Notes: generated by a model not told the origin, from the sequence alone. A DNA stretch of 64,000 nucleotides from Bacillota bacterium (GCA_023459335.1 JAEWUO010000004.1:68703-132702); one strand, 5' to 3'; shown: positions 23,429 to 32,625, counted from the first letter of the stretch. Program-made: numbers and translations.

Positions 23429-23949
23429 CGCAGCGCCTCCCTGTGCAGCGGCGTATACTGCATTTGCCCTTTTACGTTCCGGCTTTCGTAGAGCACGATT
23501 GCGCCAGCGGTAAACGCGGCCTTCTGCGGCGGAAGGACGAAGCCGGCGTCGCCCTCGATTTTCCGGCCCAGCGTGATGTGCGGCGAGAGCCTGCCGCGGT
23601 TTTTCGAAAAACCCCGCTCCCAGAGCGCGGATTCCAACGACTCGTAAAGGCGGTCAAGTTCGCCGCCGTCGCAGGAGGCGCTGACAAATCCCGTATGAGA
23701 TCCGTCGATCTGAAACGAACCGTATTCCTTCAGGCGCAGGACGAACGGCCGGATGTCCCGGGCAGAGTCGCGCATCGCATCTGCGACGTCTTTCAGCGCG
23801 TTTGTATCTCCGAGAAAATGCAGCGTAATATGGTAATTCTCACGCGGAACGAAACGTCCGCTCGCGCCATAGGCTTCCAGAGCCGCGCGTGCGGCGGCGG
23901 CGGCGCGGAGGATGTCCGGCGGCAGCGGGATGGCGATGAACAGGCGCAT
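23425..23949 (-). CDS. thpR: RNA 2',3'-cyclic phosphodiesterase
   Basis: 174 residues. 2H phosphoesterase with two HxT motifs, 'NYHITLHFLGD' (near residue 40) and 'SPHITLGRKI' (near 130). The family opens 2',3'-cyclic phosphates on RNA and was first described as 2'-5' RNA ligase. AAAGGAG precedes ATG 23949. It is coupled to addB by a 4-nt overlap. A functional link with recombination is not evident. Confidence 0.92.
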   Translation of the reverse strand: MRLFIAIPLPPDILRAAAAARAALEAYGASGRFVPRENYHITLHFLGDTNALKDVADAMRDSARDIRPFVLRLKEYGSFQIDGSHTGFVSASCDGGELDRLYESLESALWERGFSKNRGRLSPHITLGRKIEGDAGFVLPPQKAAFTAGAIVLYESRNVKGQMQYTPLHREALR

Positions 23950-24187
23950 GAAGAGAAGCTCCTTTCCGCAGAAACGATGGTTATTCTGCGTCCAGTATAC
24001 TCAATAATGCAAGGCTGCGCCAGAGCGTGCGCGCTGCAGATGCTGCGGGAAATGCGCGAAGTTTTGAGTATTCTATCGAACAGCAGCGTCAAATACCGTA
24101 CTTTCATCGGCAGATTGAAGTCGTTCCTGCAAAAAACTACCGGAAATCAATGGGTTACCATGTGTGAAAGGCACTTATGCGTCATGC

Positions 24188-24253
24188 TTATTCACAAAAA
24201 CTGTATGCGTTATCCACAGAGGGTTTTCCACATTGTCCACCGTGTTATCCACA
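24188..24253 (+). promoter_or_regulatory. DnaA-box cluster between thpR and murA
   Basis: Two perfect TTATCCACA boxes (24210-24218, 24245-24253), two one-mismatch boxes (TTATTCACA 24188-24196, TTTTCCACA 24224-24232) and TTGTCCACC (24233-24241), all in one orientation within 66 bp. The rest of the 540-bp gap 23950-24492 has no supported gene. It is 14 kb from oriC. Confidence 0.8.
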
Positions 24254-24416
24254 GAATGCGTCTTTTTCGCATTTTGGCATGTGTATAAGTTCGAAATGAA
24301 AGGATATTTTCTTGAATACATACGCGGATCATACGTTTTGTAAAAAATAATATACAAAACCAAGTACCATATAGGGTGATGTTAGAAAACGATTCTCCTG
24401 CAGATAAGCGAATCCG

Positions 24417-24443
24417 AAAAAAACAGCCTCCCCGAAGGGAAGC
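24417..24443 (-). terminator. murA terminator
   Basis: On the minus strand GCTTCCC pairs with GGGAGGC (one G-U) around a short TTCG-type loop, followed by TGTTTTTTT. Confidence 0.7.
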
Positions 24444-24492
24444 CGGAAAGCATGCGGCGCAGAACGGACAAGGATGCGGGATCGTTCGGCGG

Positions 24493-25776
24493 TTATTTAC
24501 ATTTTCTGGATATGACCGCGCCGAGCGCGGTCAGCTTTTTTTCGAGGTACTCGTATCCACGGTCGATGAAGTGGATATTGTTTACATAGGTCGTGCCGCT
24601 GGCGGCAAGCCCGGCGACGATCAGCGACGCGCCGGCCCGCAGGTCGGAGGCGTAGATCTCCGCGCCGTGGAGAGCGTTAATCCCTTTCACCTTTGCGGTG
24701 CTGGTGTCCTTGAGGCTGATCGACGCGCCCATGCGGCGCAGCTCGCGGACGTGGTTGAAGCGGTTTTCGAAGATCGTTTCATTGATGGTCGAGATTCCGT
24801 TGGAGGCGCAGAGATACGCCATGATCGGCTGCTGCAGATCGGTGGGGAAACCGGGGTAAGGCAGCGTCTTGACGTTGATGGCGCGCGGGCGGTCGTCCAT
24901 GATGACGCGGATGTAGAAATCGCGTCCGTCGTCGCCTTCGATAACGCGCGCCCCGCTTTCCATGAGTTTTGCCGAGACGGCCTCCATATGCGTCGGAATC
25001 ACGTTCTTGATGATCACGTCCCCCGCGGTTGCGGCGGCGGCAATCATGAACGTACCTGTTTCGATCTGATCCGGAATGATCGCGTAATTGCAGCCGTGCA
25101 GGCGCGGCCGGCCAGCGATGCGGATCACATCCGTGCCGGCGCCTTTGACGGAAGCGCCCATCATGTTGAGAAAGTTCGCGACGTCGACGACGTGCGGTTC
25201 CTTCGCGACGTTGCTTAACACCGTCTGCCCTTCCGCCATGCTCGCGGCGAGCATCACGTTGATCGTTGCGCCCACGCTGACCATATCGAAGTAGATCTCC
25301 GCGCCGACGAGTTTTTCCGCCCGCGCGCGGACGATGTTTCTATCGCAGTCGAGCTCAACCTCCGCACCAAGCGCCCGCATGCCCTTGATGTGCTGGTCGA
25401 TGGGGCGCGCGCCGATGACGCAGCCGCCGGGAAGCGCGAGCTCCACCTCGTGGAAACGCCCCAGCAGCGCGCCCAATAAATAATAAGAAGCGCGCATGTC
25501 TCCGACCGCCTCGCTGAGCGCTTTGGTGGTCGTAAGCGTGCGCGAGTCGATGCGCATGCAGTCGCCTTCCGTATAATCGACACTAACGCCCAGCTCCTCC
25601 AAGATTTCCTTGAGGCTCTGGACGTCCTGAATATGCGGCAGGTTTTCCAGGATGCAGGCTTCGCCGGCAAGAACCGCCGCGGGTATGATGGCGACGGCGG
25701 CGTTTTTTGCGCCGCTGATGGTCACGGTTCCTTCGAGCCGTTGTCCGCCTTTGATCTCAAAACACTCCTTCAGCAT
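24493..25776 (-). CDS. murA: UDP-N-acetylglucosamine 1-carboxyvinyltransferase
   Basis: 427 residues, the usual length. The EPSP-synthase-like fold shows 'SGAKNAAVAIIPA' (the KN pair that binds substrate, residues 24-25), the catalytic Cys119 in 'LPGGCVIGARPID' (target of fosfomycin), 'YFDMVSVGATINVMLA' and 'PGFPTDLQQPIMAYL'. It makes the first committed peptidoglycan precursor from UDP-GlcNAc and PEP. Many Bacillota have two murA copies; only this one is in view. Monocistronic. Confidence 0.96.
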   Translation of the reverse strand: MLKECFEIKGGQRLEGTVTISGAKNAAVAIIPAAVLAGEACILENLPHIQDVQSLKEILEELGVSVDYTEGDCMRIDSRTLTTTKALSEAVGDMRASYYLLGALLGRFHEVELALPGGCVIGARPIDQHIKGMRALGAEVELDCDRNIVRARAEKLVGAEIYFDMVSVGATINVMLAASMAEGQTVLSNVAKEPHVVDVANFLNMMGASVKGAGTDVIRIAGRPRLHGCNYAIIPDQIETGTFMIAAAATAGDVIIKNVIPTHMEAVSAKLMESGARVIEGDDGRDFYIRVIMDDRPRAINVKTLPYPGFPTDLQQPIMAYLCASNGISTINETIFENRFNHVRELRRMGASISLKDTSTAKVKGINALHGAEIYASDLRAGASLIVAGLAASGTTYVNNIHFIDRGYEYLEKKLTALGAVISRKCK

Positions 25777-25913
25777 ACCAAAGACAGTCTACCGAAATCG
25801 ACAGGATAAGTCAAGCAATCATGGCCTGTCCATGAAGACTTGCGCGTCTTCGACAATCTGACGAACAAAGCATGTTCTGCGCAGGCAGACGAAAAGAAAA
25901 TCGAAACTGCTAC

Positions 25914-25964
25914 TTGACGAAAGACAGTATCTGTTTTAGTATAATAACAATAATTGTTATTATA
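25914..25964 (+). promoter_or_regulatory. perR promoter and PerR/Fur-type operator
   Basis: TTGACG (25914-25919) lies 20 bp before TATAAT (25940-25945). A 25-nt perfect palindrome (12-1-12) at 25940-25964 starts on the -10. Its core, TAACAATAATTGTTA, matches most positions of the PerR box. This implies autoregulation, with repressor binding blocking RNA polymerase. Confidence 0.75.
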
Positions 25965-26035
25965 TAGTAATTCATCGGTTTATTTGCGCAGGATTTATAA
26001 GAAAAGGATCTTTCATTCAGAGGGAGGCGGAATAC

Positions 26036-26431
26036 ATGCGGTATTCACATCAGCGGGAACGCATCTTCCGGGCGGTTTCCGAACGCTGCGATCATCCCAC
26101 GGCAAACATGGTTTACGAACAGCTCAAGGTGGAAATGCCGCGGCTGAGCCTTGGCACCGTCTACCGGAACCTCAACCAGCTCGCCGACGCGGGACGGCTC
26201 AAGAAGATACCGCTTGCGGACGGAAGCTGCCGGTTCGATAAGACGAAGGAAGCGCATTCGCATATTGTATGTGACGAATGCGGCGCCGTGGCGGATGTGT
26301 TTCTTCCTTCGTTTGAGTCGTTCGAACAGGCGATCGCGTCGGAAACCGGTTATGAGCTGCGTTCCTACGATGTAGTGCTGCGCGGTGTTTGCGGCGATTG
26401 CCGGGTACACGCCGAAAAGGAAGCCGGCTGA
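26036..26431 (+). CDS. perR: Fur-family peroxide regulator, PerR-like
   Basis: 131 residues. Winged helix with 'MVYEQLKVEMPRLSLGTVYRNLNQLADAG'; regulatory metal ligands in 'AHSHIVCDECG' and the structural zinc pair completed by 'GVCGDCRVHAE'. Two CxxC motifs and an adjacent rubrerythrin gene favour PerR over Fur or Zur. PerR senses peroxide by metal-catalysed oxidation of a His. The palindrome on its own promoter supports autoregulation. Likely cotranscribed with rubrerythrin 86 bp downstream. Confidence 0.9.
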   Translation: MRYSHQRERIFRAVSERCDHPTANMVYEQLKVEMPRLSLGTVYRNLNQLADAGRLKKIPLADGSCRFDKTKEAHSHIVCDECGAVADVFLPSFESFEQAIASETGYELRSYDVVLRGVCGDCRVHAEKEAG

Positions 26432-26517
26432 TTTTATAGCGAATCTGGTCAAATTATGAAGATCCGGCGGGGATCAACCCGAAAAAACAATGAATAAACA
26501 TAGAAGGAGTGTGTATT

Positions 26518-27057
26518 ATGGAACTCAAGGGAAGCAAAACGGAAAAGAACCTGCAGGACGCATTTGCGGGAGAGTCGCAGGCGAGAAACAAGTACACCTA
26601 TTTTTCTTCGGTCGCAAAAAAAGCTGGCTTTGAACAAATTTCGGCGATCTTTGCCGAGACGGCGGAAAACGAAAAAGAACACGCGAAGCTTTGGTTCAAG
26701 GCGCTGCACGGCGGCGAAATTCCCGGTCTGGACGAGGCGCTGAAGATGGCCGCCGAGGGTGAGCATTACGAATGGACGGATATGTATAAACGCATGTCCG
26801 AGGAAGCGAAAGCGGAAGGATTCGACAAGCTTTCCTACCAGTTCGCCGCGGTCGCCGCCATCGAAAAAACCCATGAAGAGCGGTATAACGCGCTCGCAAA
26901 GAACCTTAAGGACAGCAAGGTCTATGAAAAAGACGGAAAAGTGATTTGGCAGTGCCGTAACTGCGGATATCTCTACGAGGGAACCAAGGCGCCGGAAGTC
27001 TGCCCGGTCTGCATGCATCCGAAGGCGTTCTTCGAACTTCGCAAAGTCAATTATTGA
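26518..27057 (+). CDS. rbr: Rubrerythrin
   Basis: 179 residues from ATG 26518 after AAGGAG (26503-26508). The N-terminal four-helix di-iron domain has ligands in 'AGESQARNKY', 'ETAENEKEHAK' and 'AIEKTHEERY'. The C-terminal rubredoxin-like [FeS4] domain has CxxC pairs 'CRNCGYLYEG' and 'CPVCMHP'. It reduces hydrogen peroxide in anaerobes. Its position behind perR indicates induction by peroxide. Confidence 0.96.
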   Translation: MELKGSKTEKNLQDAFAGESQARNKYTYFSSVAKKAGFEQISAIFAETAENEKEHAKLWFKALHGGEIPGLDEALKMAAEGEHYEWTDMYKRMSEEAKAEGFDKLSYQFAAVAAIEKTHEERYNALAKNLKDSKVYEKDGKVIWQCRNCGYLYEGTKAPEVCPVCMHPKAFFELRKVNY

Positions 27058-27136
27058 TCTTTTCAGAAATGGCCGGGCCGTGAGGAGAATTGTCACGGCG
27101 CGGCCAGGCAGGCAACTCGGTTGCTGATTGATGCAG

Positions 27137-27173
27137 AGCGGCGGTTCGCGTTGGTGCGCGCCGCCGCTTTGTT
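27137..27173 (+). terminator. Terminator after rubrerythrin
   Basis: AGCGGCGG (27137-27144) pairs with CCGCCGCT (27161-27168), with a further CGCG/CGCG inner pairing, followed by a short TTGTTT. The 440-bp gap 27058-27496 otherwise holds only the lon promoter. Confidence 0.65.
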
Positions 27174-27341
27174 TCACGAAAATTCGCGTTTTCAATTCGC
27201 GTTTTCATAGAAACAGTCAAAAAACAGTCAAAAAAACAGCAAAATCTCGTTTGGACCGGCTTTGTTAGCACTCTCGTGCGTTTGATGCTAAAAGTTCACA
27301 GATTTGTGGTCATACTGTAACATTAAACCGCTTTGGGTCGA

Positions 27342-27370
27342 TTGCGCGAACGCGGGATTGCCGCTATACT
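27342..27370 (+). promoter_or_regulatory. lon promoter
   Basis: TTGCGC (27342-27347), 17-bp spacer, TATACT (27365-27370), about 120 nt before the lon start. I see no CIRCE element or CtsR heptad. Confidence 0.6.
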
Positions 27371-27496
27371 GATCTTACGATCGACGATGATGGGAGGGCT
27401 GCAGCTTTCCCTCGCCGGTTTTGATCAAAGGAATTGGTACGAACAGGACAGTCAAGGGGAATAAAGGTCAGCTTGCCCCGGGAGAGGTGAAACAGA

Positions 27497-29872
27497 ATGG
27501 AACTGCATGGAATCGTCACGCTGCCCGTGATTCCGCTTCGCGGGATTGCGGTTTTGCCAAACGAAGTGATGCATTGCGATATTGGACGGAAAAAGACGCT
27601 GTCCGCAATGGAACAGGCGCTTTCAGACGAAGGATACGCGCTGTTTGTTGCGCAGAAAAACGCGAAAGTCGTCGACGTTACGCCGGACGAACTGTATTCG
27701 GTCGGCACGATCTGCCGGATCCGGCAGGTATTCCGCATCCAGAACGATACGGTGCATTTGCTGGTTACCGGCGTCGCGCGGGCGAGGATCGTCAGCGTGA
27801 TTTCGGAAAATCCGCATTATACCGCACAGGTGGAGGTGTACGAAGACGTCGAGCCGGACGAATACACCGCCGAAGCGCTGCGCCGCAGGCTCAGCGAAGG
27901 GTTTATGGAGCACGCCGGTCAGCGGGACCGTCTGACGCAGGATCAGAAAGACGCGGTGCTGGCGCTCCAGACGCTTTCGGAACTCACCGACGGAATCGCG
28001 CAGCACGTGGTCACCAAGATTGAAGACAAACAGAAACTGATCGAACAGGAGGACCTCGTCACCCGTGCGGCGAGCCTGCTGGGCATCATCGAAAACGAGC
28101 TGCTGGTCATGCAGGTGGATCGTCGGATCGCGGGCAAGATCAAGGCCGCCGTAGAAAAAAATCAAAAGGAATTCGTCCTGCGCGAGCAGCTTAAGGCCGT
28201 GCAGGAAGAGCTCGGCGAAGGCGAGGACGATCTGCTGGACGGCTACCGCGCGCGCGCGGAGAAGAAAGACCTGCCGGCGGAAGTGAGAAAAGCGCTCAAT
28301 AAACAGATCGACCGCTTCGCCTCGCTGCCGGCCGGCTCTCATGAAGCGCCCATGACGCAGGCGTATATCGAGCTGATCCTCGACCTGCCCTGGACGGAGG
28401 AAACGGTGGACAACCTTGATCTGACGCACGCGCGGCAGATCCTCGACCGAGACCACTTCGGCATGGACAAGGTGAAGACCCGCATCATCGAGACGCTCGC
28501 CGTCCAGCGGCTGACGAACAACCCGCAGGGGCAGATTCTCTGCCTCGTCGGCCCTCCGGGCGTGGGAAAAACATCCATCGTGCGCGGTATCGCGGAGGCA
28601 ATGGGACGGAAATTCGTCCGTATGAGCCTCGGCGGCGTACACGACGAGGCGGAAATCCGCGGGCACCGGCGCACGTATATCGGCGCGCAGCCGGGCCGCG
28701 TGATCGAAGCCATGCGCAAGGCGGGTTCGGTCAATCCGATCCTGCTCTTCGACGAAATCGACAAGCTTGGCAAAGATATGCGCGGCGATCCTTCCAGCGC
28801 GATGCTGGAGGTGCTGGACAGCGCGCAGAACTTCTCCTTTACGGATCATTTTCTGGAGCTGCCTTACGATCTGAGCCGCGTCATGATGATCACCACCGCG
28901 AACGACGCGAGTTCGATTCCGCGCCCGCTTCTCGACCGTATGGAGCTCATCGAGGTGCCGAGTTATCTGTTCGATGAAAAGATCGAGATCGCGCGCTGCC
29001 ACCTGCTGCCCAAGCAGATGGAGAAGCACGGATTAAAGAAGAGCAATCTCCGCGTGTCCGACGAGGCTTTGGGCCTTCTGATCGGCGGCTACACCCGCGA
29101 GGCCGGCGTGCGCGAACTCGAACGTGTGATCGCGGCCGTCTGCCGCAAGGCAGCCTGCGAACTGGCCGAGGGGAAATCCCGGCTGACGCTCACCGAGCCG
29201 CGCATCACCGAATGGCTGGGTCCCCAGAAATTCAAGAAGATCGAACCGCTCCGCCCCGATACGATCGGCGTGGTCACCGGCCTTGCCTGGACAAGCGTCG
29301 GCGGCGAAACGCTGGAGGTGGAGAGCGCTGCGGTGCCGGGAAAGGGTGTTTTGCAGCTCACGGGCCAGCTCGGCGACGTGATGCAGGAGTCCGCCAAGGC
29401 GGCGATGACTTATGTGCGCGCCAACACCGTACGCTTCGGCATCGATCCCGGTTTTCTGGAAACGCTGGATCTGCACATCCACGTGCCCGAGGGCGCGGTG
29501 CCGAAGGACGGCCCCTCCGCGGGCGTCGCGATGGCGACGGCGTTGGTCTCCGCGCTCACCGGCATTCCGGTCAGGAGCTCTGTTGCCATGACGGGCGAAG
29601 TGACGCTGCGCGGCCGCGTACTGCCGATCGGCGGCCTCCGCGAAAAGCTGCTTGCCGCGGTGCGCGCCGGCGTGGACCGCGTGGTGCTGCCCAAAGCGAA
29701 CCGCGAGGATCTCTACGACGTGCCCGCTGACATCAAAGGCGCGCTGAAGATCGATTATGCGGAAACGGTGGACGACGTGCTGAACGTAGCCCTGACGATG
29801 CATCCGCACGGCAAGGAACCCATGCTTGCGCTGCCGGGTCTGGATATAACGCATGAAGCAGTTCGCCATTAA
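27497..29872 (+). CDS. lon: ATP-dependent protease Lon
   Basis: 791 residues, normal for LonA. N-terminal substrate-binding domain ('LPVIPLRGIAVLPNEV'), coiled-coil region around 190-260, AAA+ module with Walker A 'GPPGVGKTS' near residue 351 and 'LLFDEIDKLG', then the protease domain with catalytic Ser in 'PKDGPSAGVAM' (~673) and Lys in 'LREKLLAAVRAG' (~716). It degrades misfolded and regulatory proteins. Overlaps ysxC by 20 nt, the classic lon-ysxC arrangement. Confidence 0.97.
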   Translation: MELHGIVTLPVIPLRGIAVLPNEVMHCDIGRKKTLSAMEQALSDEGYALFVAQKNAKVVDVTPDELYSVGTICRIRQVFRIQNDTVHLLVTGVARARIVSVISENPHYTAQVEVYEDVEPDEYTAEALRRRLSEGFMEHAGQRDRLTQDQKDAVLALQTLSELTDGIAQHVVTKIEDKQKLIEQEDLVTRAASLLGIIENELLVMQVDRRIAGKIKAAVEKNQKEFVLREQLKAVQEELGEGEDDLLDGYRARAEKKDLPAEVRKALNKQIDRFASLPAGSHEAPMTQAYIELILDLPWTEETVDNLDLTHARQILDRDHFGMDKVKTRIIETLAVQRLTNNPQGQILCLVGPPGVGKTSIVRGIAEAMGRKFVRMSLGGVHDEAEIRGHRRTYIGAQPGRVIEAMRKAGSVNPILLFDEIDKLGKDMRGDPSSAMLEVLDSAQNFSFTDHFLELPYDLSRVMMITTANDASSIPRPLLDRMELIEVPSYLFDEKIEIARCHLLPKQMEKHGLKKSNLRVSDEALGLLIGGYTREAGVRELERVIAAVCRKAACELAEGKSRLTLTEPRITEWLGPQKFKKIEPLRPDTIGVVTGLAWTSVGGETLEVESAAVPGKGVLQLTGQLGDVMQESAKAAMTYVRANTVRFGIDPGFLETLDLHIHVPEGAVPKDGPSAGVAMATALVSALTGIPVRSSVAMTGEVTLRGRVLPIGGLREKLLAAVRAGVDRVVLPKANREDLYDVPADIKGALKIDYAETVDDVLNVALTMHPHGKEPMLALPGLDITHEAVRH

Positions 29873-30491
29873 TCAATCGGCGTTTCTTACGAGCGTGGGG
29901 CAGGGTCAGAGTTACCCTGCCCCGCTGCCGTGTGAAATCGCGGTGGTCGGACGCAGCAACGTCGGGAAAAGCAGCCTCATCAACTGCCTGACGAACCGGC
30001 AGAAACTTGCGAAGACTTCCCAGACGCCCGGCAAGACGCGGCTGATCAACTATTTTCTGCTGAACAACGCCTTCTATCTCGTCGATCTGCCCGGATACGG
30101 CTATGCGAAGCGAAGCAAGGACGAGCAGAAGGACTGGGGCGATTTCATCGGCGGATACGTTGCGAGCGGCAGGCCGAAACACCTGTTTCTGCTGATCGAT
30201 ATCCGGCATGAACCCTCCGCAGAGGATCGCCAGATGTTCCGATGGACGGTGTATTCCGGCGTTCCGTTCACGCTGATCGCCACCAAGGCGGACAAACTGC
30301 CGAAATCCCAGCGCGCGATCGCGGCGAACAGGGCCGCGAAACTCCTGGGCGCGCCGCCGTTCGCGATCCCCTTCTCCGCGGAGGAATCGATCGGGAAAGA
30401 CGCGCTGCTCGAACGCATCGGCCAGATCGTGGAAGACTGCGCGCGGCAGGCGGAACGAGAGCCGGAAGCGGGCCCGGACACGCGCGAATAA
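29853..30491 (+). CDS. ysxC: Ribosome biogenesis GTPase YsxC/EngB
   Basis: 212 residues. G1 'GRSNVGKSSLIN', G2 'TPGKTRLINYF', G3 'DLPGYGYAK', G4 'ATKADKL', G5 'PFSAEES'. The GTPase acts in late assembly of the 50S subunit. The start lies inside lon (20-nt overlap), so translation is coupled. The last ~25 residues are charged and variable. Confidence 0.95.
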   Translation: MKQFAINQSAFLTSVGQGQSYPAPLPCEIAVVGRSNVGKSSLINCLTNRQKLAKTSQTPGKTRLINYFLLNNAFYLVDLPGYGYAKRSKDEQKDWGDFIGGYVASGRPKHLFLLIDIRHEPSAEDRQMFRWTVYSGVPFTLIATKADKLPKSQRAIAANRAAKLLGAPPFAIPFSAEESIGKDALLERIGQIVEDCARQAEREPEAGPDTRE

Positions 30492-30509
30492 CCGCGATCG
30501 GTAAGGACT

Positions 30510-30548
30510 CCCGCTGTGCGAGAAAAACCGGAGCGGCGGGCTTTTTTT
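30510..30548 (+). terminator. Probable ysxC terminator
   Basis: CCCGC (30510-30514) pairs with GCGGG (30536-30540) around an imperfect inner stem, followed by CTTTTTTTG. Confidence 0.5.
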
Positions 30549-30566
30549 GCAAAAAAGAACTTTTTC

Positions 30567-30595
30567 TTGACATGCATACATAATTTTTGCATAAT
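30567..30595 (+). promoter_or_regulatory. Promoter of the zinc-ribbon gene
   Basis: TTGACA (30567-30572), 17-bp spacer, CATAAT (30590-30595), 41 nt before ATG 30636. Confidence 0.65.
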
Positions 30596-30635
30596 ACCTA
30601 GCGTAACGTTTGGAATCGAAGGCAGGGCGAAAACG

Positions 30636-30959
30636 ATGGCATTGCATAAGTGCCCGAAATGCGAACTGAACTACGTTCGCGACGGCGAAGAATACTGTGA
30701 AGTGTGCAAACGCGAGCTCAAACGCACGCAGGCGCGCGGACGGCATACGGACGACGACGCGGACGATGATGAAGTTGTCATGTGTTCCGAGTGCGGCGAA
30801 GTACCCGCCGTGCGCGGCGGCGACCTCTGCCCCTCCTGCCTGAAAGAGAAAAAACGGCAGGTGGAACTTGAGAACGCCTCCGAAGTTTCCGGCGACAACG
30901 CGTTTGAGGACGAAGATATGCTGGAAGAGGACGAGGAGATCGACGCCGAGGAAGAGTAA
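30636..30959 (+). CDS. Acidic two-zinc-ribbon protein
   Basis: 107 residues from ATG 30636. Two treble-clef/ribbon pairs: 'HKCPKCELNYV' with 'YCEVCKREL', and 'VMCSECGEV' with 'LCPSCLKEK'. The C-terminal ~30 residues are almost all Asp/Glu ('EDEDMLEEDEEIDAEEE'). Function unknown. Such acidic zinc-ribbon proteins may bind basic partners (ribosomal or nucleic-acid-associated), but that is inference. It is 43 bp before the metallophosphoesterase gene, probably in one transcript. Confidence 0.75.
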   Translation: MALHKCPKCELNYVRDGEEYCEVCKRELKRTQARGRHTDDDADDDEVVMCSECGEVPAVRGGDLCPSCLKEKKRQVELENASEVSGDNAFEDEDMLEEDEEIDAEEE

Positions 30960-31002
30960 CGGCGGATCAATCCCGCCGGGGTGCGGAGAGAGGAGCGGTT
31001 GG

Positions 31003-31689
31003 ATGCGGATATACGCCATAGCGGACTTGCATCTTTCGCTCACCTCGGAAAAACCCATGGACGTGTTTGGCGAGGCCTGGCGCGGACATACGGAAAAACT
31101 GGAACGGAACTGGCGCGATACGGTCGCGGAAGACGACCTCGTGCTGATTCCCGGCGATATCAGTTGGGCAATGCAGCTAAACGCCGCGTTGCCCGATCTT
31201 TTGTTTCTGGGCGCTCTTCCGGGTAAAAAGATCCTGATCAAGGGCAACCACGATTATTGGTGGAGCGCCATCGGCCGCGTCCGCGCCGCGCTTCCCGCCG
31301 GGATGCGCGCGCTGCAGAACGATTCGTTTGCGGAAGACGGCGTCGGCATCTGCGGCAGCCGCGGCTGGCTCTGCCCTGGCAGCGGCAACTTTACGGCGGA
31401 CGACGAGAAGATTTATAAAAGAGAACTGGACCGCCTTTCGCTCTCGATTTGCTCTCTGCCGGACGTGGAAACGAAGATCGCCATGCTGCATTATCCGCCG
31501 TTTGCGGACAAGGACCGCGGCAGCGGCTTTACCGAACGGTTTGAAGCGGCGGGCGTGCAGATCGCGGTTTACGGGCATCTGCACGGAGAGGCGAACCGCA
31601 ACGCGTTCGAGGGGGAGCGAAACGGAATCGTCTACCACTGCGTCGCGGCGGACAAGCTGGATTTCACGCCGAAGAGAATTTACGGATAA
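31003..31689 (+). CDS. Calcineurin-like metallophosphoesterase
   Basis: 228 residues from ATG 31003; GGAG lies about 8 nt upstream. Metallophosphoesterase blocks: 'YAIADLHLS' (D-x-H), 'LIPGDISWAM' (GD), 'IKGNHDYWW' (GNHD), 'MLHYPPF' and 'VYGHLHGE' (GHxH). All metal ligands are present. Cytosolic; the substrate cannot be told from sequence. Ends at a strong bidirectional terminator shared with the sortase gene. Confidence 0.9.
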   Translation: MRIYAIADLHLSLTSEKPMDVFGEAWRGHTEKLERNWRDTVAEDDLVLIPGDISWAMQLNAALPDLLFLGALPGKKILIKGNHDYWWSAIGRVRAALPAGMRALQNDSFAEDGVGICGSRGWLCPGSGNFTADDEKIYKRELDRLSLSICSLPDVETKIAMLHYPPFADKDRGSGFTERFEAAGVQIAVYGHLHGEANRNAFEGERNGIVYHCVAADKLDFTPKRIYG

Positions 31690-31718
31690 AAAATATCCGC
31701 CGGAAGGCGGATATTTTT
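31689..31718. terminator. Bidirectional terminator
   Basis: TATCCGCC (31694-31701), GGAA loop, GGCGGATA (31706-31713), flanked by A-run and T-run, so it works for the converging phosphoesterase and sortase genes. Confidence 0.9.
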
Positions 31719-31722
31719 GTGT

Positions 31723-32625
31723 TTAACTTGCCGCTTTTTGCTCGCATCGAACGAGCAGTCGGTTCGTGCCGTTGTCCTTGCAGGTCATCAGCGTCAGCCC
31801 CGCGTCCCCTTGATAGGACTTCAGCGCACTGAACGCGTCCGCCGCGATGCTCTTGATCTGATATACCTCATAGCGCACGCGCTGGCCGGTTGCGGCGTTG
31901 GTGAGATAGATTTCGTCTCCGACCTCCAGCTTCTTGAGAATGCCGAAGTGCGCGCCGCTTTTGTAGTTATGCCCGATGATGACGAGGTTTCCGTCCTCCA
32001 GCGGGTCCGGTCCCTTGTAGCGGCAGATGGAAATCTTCAGCAGCTTATACGACCACTTGCCGATGATGGGGAGCTCGACCTCGTATTTCGGGATTTCGAG
32101 GATCCCGATTACGCCGTCTTCGCCAGTCGCCTTAATGATCTTCGCGATCGTTTCATCCAGCGCGGATACCTCCGGCGCGTCGGGCTGCACATATTCGCCG
32201 CTCTCGATTACGCCCGCATTCGATCCGTCGTTGACCAGATGCTCGTTCGCATCCGCCGCGGCGGATACGTCCGCATTCACGTCGGTCTGCTCGTAGTTTT
32301 CGTCCGTCGGTTCCGGCGTATCGGAGATTTCTTCGGTAGCCTCCGGCGAGGGGGAATCGGACAACACGGGCGAAACCGTCGCGTTGGCTTTATAAGCTTC
32401 CAGCAGCGCGTTTGCGTTTTCTCCGGCTGTTTCGCCCTCCAGCATCTTGATGCCGAGGAGCACAAGCGCGACGATACCGAGGAAGATGGCGGTCAGTCCA
32501 AGCGCGCGGATGGCGCGCAGTTCGTTTCGGGCCTTTTTTCCGCTCTCGCGGCGTTCGTCCAGTATGGGCGACAACCCGCCCGCGTTTTTCCGTTTATGCT
32601 GCGGTGCGTTTTTTACGGATGCCAT
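31723..32625 (-). CDS. Sortase
   Basis: 300 residues from ATG 32625. A short basic N-terminus, one membrane anchor ('LGLTAIFLGIVALVLLGI'), a long Ser/Thr/Asp/Glu-rich linker (about 60-140), then the sortase beta-barrel: 'GILEIPKYEVELPI', catalytic His in 'LVIIGHNYKSG', Cys in 'LTLMTCKDNG' (TLxTC) and Arg in 'NRLLVRCE'. It joins LPXTG proteins to peptidoglycan. Its start lies inside the 3' end of the LPQTG-protein gene (32-nt overlap), so this is a dedicated enzyme-substrate pair. I cannot assign the sortase class firmly (A, D or E). Confidence 0.9.
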   Translation of the reverse strand: MASVKNAPQHKRKNAGGLSPILDERRESGKKARNELRAIRALGLTAIFLGIVALVLLGIKMLEGETAGENANALLEAYKANATVSPVLSDSPSPEATEEISDTPEPTDENYEQTDVNADVSAAADANEHLVNDGSNAGVIESGEYVQPDAPEVSALDETIAKIIKATGEDGVIGILEIPKYEVELPIIGKWSYKLLKISICRYKGPDPLEDGNLVIIGHNYKSGAHFGILKKLEVGDEIYLTNAATGQRVRYEVYQIKSIAADAFSALKSYQGDAGLTLMTCKDNGTNRLLVRCEQKAAS

